Positions 21,000 to 23,769 of a stretch of 23,769 nucleotides of DNA are shown in pieces. Origin of the DNA: a virus. Positions within the stretch are counted from its first letter, which is position 1. Each line of letters starts with the position of its first letter. The notes below the pieces were generated by a model. That model made no database searches. It saw only the letters and a program-made list of their open reading frames with translations, and was not told where the DNA came from. The position numbers and the translations under genes are program-made. Location of the stretch: the IMG/VR virus record IMGVR_UViG_3300014496_000006, positions 1 through 23,769 of that record; one strand, written 5' to 3'.

Positions 21000-21053
21000 C
21001 TCTCTTCGTGATGATGTAAACCATTATCGAAATGTTCTATTCGGAAAGCCGCC

Positions 21054-23654
21054 ATGTCACTCTTTGGACTCGGAAATCGTTCGCAGCAACCCAATCTGCT
21101 TGGCTCTATCCAGATTGGAACCAGTGAATACGGGGTTGCTCGGCCTATCGGCTGGGGACGGTTCAAAGCCCCCATCAAGCTGCTCGACTATCAGGATTTC
21201 ACTGGCGTGGGGCAGAGTAGTGGCGGCGGCAAGGGCGGCGGCGGCATCACTAGCTACGAATACTATGCCGCCGTCGACATGCTGGTCTGCGCAGGCCCAG
21301 TCGGCGGATATGGGAATCTCTACGACTCGGGAGGCGGCGGCACACTACAGGTCGCGACCGACACTTATACGATTCCGGCTGGCGGCGGTAGTTTTCAGGT
21401 CGAGCAAGGTGTCGCCGCGTTTTATTACGACGAGGGAGTCACCTACGATGTCGACTACAGCCTAGCGGCCAACGACTTCGGCTCTGACGGTGACGTCACA
21501 CTCTCCGGCACACAGCCCGCGCCGTTCGAGCGCATCACTTCGGGCGCAATTGGACTGCATGAGTACACGGTTGGGACTACAGGGCGCTATACCTTCGGCG
21601 CTGCCGATGCTGGGAAGACCATATCAATCACCTACACCTACACCACTGCGGATACATCCAACGGCGCAATCTCTGTCGGGAATGATCCGAGAGCGCCGCT
21701 GCTCAAGTGGAATATCGCAAGCATCTTGGGCACCACGCCACAATCGCCGTGGGACTACATGCTCACCAAGCATCCGGCGAATGCTCTGCGGTACGACGGG
21801 CTCGCGCGAATCGTCTGCTCATCGCTCGATCTGGGCAGCAATGCCAGTGTGCCCAGCCTCTCGGTCGAAGTTATCAACGGACGCCTCCGTGCCTTCGGTA
21901 ATGGTGTGTCGGACTGCGATCCATCGGCCATCATCACCGATCTGCTCACGGATGCAGTTGCCGGTTGCAACTGGCCCTATCTCGGCGATCTGACCAACTA
22001 CTCGAATTTCTGCGTTGCCAACAATCTTTTCATGAGTCTGTTTATCGACTCCACCCGCAAGGTGACCGAGATTGTGCAGGAGATCTGCGACCTCACCAAC
22101 TCCGCGCCGGTGTGGAGCGGAAACGCGCTCAAGATTATTCCCTACGGCGATACCAGCGCCGTGGGTAATGGCCGCACCTACACGCCGCAGACCGAGCCGA
22201 TCTACCAGATCGACGAGGATGAGCTGCTCAGCGGCGATGGCGAGGAAGCGGTAAAAATCGCTTGGAGAGACCTCGCCGACAACTACAACCGCGTACAGTA
22301 CGAGTACGTCAGCCGCAATGACAACTACAACACGGCGCTGATCCATGAGCAGGACGAGGCCAGCATCCTTGCCAACGGCCTGCTGCCCATGAAGACGGTC
22401 TCGGCGCATCACTTCTGTGTGCAACTCTATGCTGCAATCTCGATGAACATGACGCTACGCCGCAACTCCACGGCGCTGCGTGAATATGAGTTCACACTGC
22501 CTTGGTACTATCAGCTCCTCGAACCGATGGACATTGTCCAGCTAAATTTGACCCTGGCGGCGCTTGGCCTGAAGGCAATCCGGCTGGTCAGCATTGAAGA
22601 GCAAGAGGACTACTCGCTGAAAGTGGTCGCAGAGGACTTCCTGTGGGGCGTAGCGCAAGGCGTCGTCTACCCCAAGGGGACCAGTGTTGGCAGTGTACCT
22701 GGCGCACATAATGAGCCCGGAGACACGATCCTGCTGAGTGCGTACCAGCCGGGCATCCGTTGCACGGGAGGAGGCGCAGAGCTATGGCTTGCGCTGAATG
22801 GTGGAACAAATTGGGGCGGTTGCAATATCCACATGTCGCTCGACGGATCCACCTACTCGCTAATCGGAACGCAGTACGGCGGAGCTCGTGGCGGAACGAT
22901 CACCTCGAATCTCCCTGCAACGGCTGACCCGGACACAACCGACACGCTCGCTGTCACCGTGACGGGCGATCTTTCGACCGTCACGGCGGTGCAGGCCAAT
23001 GCGTTTGCTACGCTCTCGCTCGTCGGCAACGAGCTTATCGCATACGAGACGGCGGCCATCACGGCCAGCACGGCTACCACCAACTCTTACGCGCTTACCA
23101 TGCTACGTCGTGGCGTCTTCAATACGGCGATAGCGGCCCATGCAGCAGGAGAGCAGTTCGTCCGGTTGGATGGTCAGGTCTTCAAGTACGTCCTCGATCC
23201 GACGCTATTCGATAAGACGATCTGGCTCAAGTTCACCTCATTCAATTTGGTCGATCAGGAGGAACAGTTGATTACCGGGGTCAATGCGACCTCGGTCTAT
23301 CTGGACGTTGTCACCTATCCGCCGCCGCCGGTGGTCACCGTCACTCAGAGCGCGACCAATCCCGGTGGCAGCGGATCGAGCGCGACGGCCAGCGCGGGGG
23401 TCACGGTGACCAGTACTGGGGCGACGGTGGCGGGGATCGTATGGCTCACCATCGCTTGGACTTGGCCGAGCGGCTATCCGGCGTCGACTGGCTTCGAGGT
23501 TGTCGCCTTTGCGGCCTCCGATCCAACCGTGACCGCGAACTACCTGTTTCCGATCACCACGGTCCCGGCGACAACACGGACCTACACCGTCGCTGTGACG
23601 CCCACTAGCAATATGGCAACCGTAAACGCAGCCGTGAGGGCCATCTATGCCTGA
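21054..23654 (+). CDS. Large tail-tip / host-specificity protein (GTA orf15-like)
   Basis: This 866-aa protein starts at ATG 21054 (weak GAAAG upstream). The N-terminus has GSIQIGTSEYGVARPIGWGRFK, then a Gly-rich linker (SSGGGKGGGG, about 55-64) and SYEYYAAVDMLVCAGPVGGYGNLY. This is the usual start of tail-tip proteins, where a 'Y-x-Y-x-x-x-x-x-x-x-x-C-x-G-P-I/V' strand defines the fold. The middle (about 290-540) contains the VTEIVQEICDLTNSAPVWSGNALKIIPYGD segment and Phage-tail_3-like strands. The last ~110 residues (PPPPVVTVTQSATNPGG to the end) look like one fibronectin type III-like domain, often used in receptor or carbohydrate contact. It probably forms the central tip that contacts the host. 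The stop overlaps the next gene's start. Confidence 0.85.
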   Translation: MSLFGLGNRSQQPNLLGSIQIGTSEYGVARPIGWGRFKAPIKLLDYQDFTGVGQSSGGGKGGGGITSYEYYAAVDMLVCAGPVGGYGNLYDSGGGGTLQVATDTYTIPAGGGSFQVEQGVAAFYYDEGVTYDVDYSLAANDFGSDGDVTLSGTQPAPFERITSGAIGLHEYTVGTTGRYTFGAADAGKTISITYTYTTADTSNGAISVGNDPRAPLLKWNIASILGTTPQSPWDYMLTKHPANALRYDGLARIVCSSLDLGSNASVPSLSVEVINGRLRAFGNGVSDCDPSAIITDLLTDAVAGCNWPYLGDLTNYSNFCVANNLFMSLFIDSTRKVTEIVQEICDLTNSAPVWSGNALKIIPYGDTSAVGNGRTYTPQTEPIYQIDEDELLSGDGEEAVKIAWRDLADNYNRVQYEYVSRNDNYNTALIHEQDEASILANGLLPMKTVSAHHFCVQLYAAISMNMTLRRNSTALREYEFTLPWYYQLLEPMDIVQLNLTLAALGLKAIRLVSIEEQEDYSLKVVAEDFLWGVAQGVVYPKGTSVGSVPGAHNEPGDTILLSAYQPGIRCTGGGAELWLALNGGTNWGGCNIHMSLDGSTYSLIGTQYGGARGGTITSNLPATADPDTTDTLAVTVTGDLSTVTAVQANAFATLSLVGNELIAYETAAITASTATTNSYALTMLRRGVFNTAIAAHAAGEQFVRLDGQVFKYVLDPTLFDKTIWLKFTSFNLVDQEEQLITGVNATSVYLDVVTYPPPPVVTVTQSATNPGGSGSSATASAGVTVTSTGATVAGIVWLTIAWTWPSGYPASTGFEVVAFAASDPTVTANYLFPITTVPATTRTYTVAVTPTSNMATVNAAVRAIYA

Positions 23655-23769
23655 TTCAAATTGGACAGAATCCGGGAGCTCCATCAGTCTGACTCCCACA
23701 ACGTCGACGCTCGCGGGCGGCTCAAGCCCTGCGGACGTGAACTATCTGACGAACGCCTACAAAATCACC
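23647..23769 (+). CDS. Start of a tail-associated gene (partial, runs off window)
   Basis: ATG 23647 lies 8 bases inside the end of the tail-tip gene in another frame, and the frame is open to the window edge. The 41 visible residues (MPDSNWTESGSSISLTPTTS.., then SPADVNYLTNAYKIT) are Ser/Thr-rich. Overlap with the tip gene suggests another tail tip or fibre component. No family can be named from this fragment. Confidence 0.6.
   Translation, partial: MPDSNWTESGSSISLTPTTSTLAGGSSPADVNYLTNAYKIT

Overview
This window is most of the late (virion) gene block of a siphovirus-type phage or prophage, all on the + strand. The order is: end of a lysis cassette, HNH nuclease, candidate cos region, terminase small and large subunits, portal, head maturation protease, HK97-fold major capsid protein, head-tail connectors, tail terminator, major tail protein, tail assembly chaperones, tape measure, an accessory (moron) cassette, then a tail-tip module. 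No integrase, repressor, replication gene, tRNA or attachment site is present, so integration itself cannot be shown here.

The host is probably a member of the Acidobacteriota (Terriglobus/Granulicella/Edaphobacter type). This is inference: the gaps between genes hold short interspersed repeats (cores GTCATTCCCGTAGGGAATC and GTCATTCTGAGCG..GCGAAGAATCCC) that I associate from memory with chromosomes of that group. Structural genes are GC-rich, while the moron cassette (about 17.2-18.7 kb) is clearly AT-richer.

Regions. 1-793: 3' end of a probable lytic transglycosylase, followed by a protein with two good in-frame starts. 833-1545: HNH nuclease and a 300-base structured non-coding region that may hold cos. 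1546-7939: packaging and head genes, tightly overlapping from terL to the protease, with a 61-aa two-helix membrane protein between terL and portal and an unusual cysteine-rich tail on the protease. 8158-11756: probable head decoration protein, small head protein, two gp6-like connectors, gp10-like protein, tail terminator and a small unknown. 11829-16341: tail tube, two chaperone ORFs probably joined by a -1 frameshift, and a 962-aa tape measure. 16373-18753: a secreted protein, an unknown protein and a membrane-anchored protein with two HIRAN domains; identical terminators lie on either side of the last two genes. 18842-23769: tail-tip module in the order seen in gene transfer agents (DUF2460-like, DUF2163-like, NlpC/P60, large tip protein), then the start of one more gene.

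Two things stand out. First, nine same-orientation copies of a small hairpin repeat occupy seven of the gaps between virion genes, and one copy carries a matched deletion in both arms. Second, the moron cassette encodes a tandem-HIRAN membrane protein of unknown role, a reasonable candidate for an anti-defence or superinfection-exclusion function.
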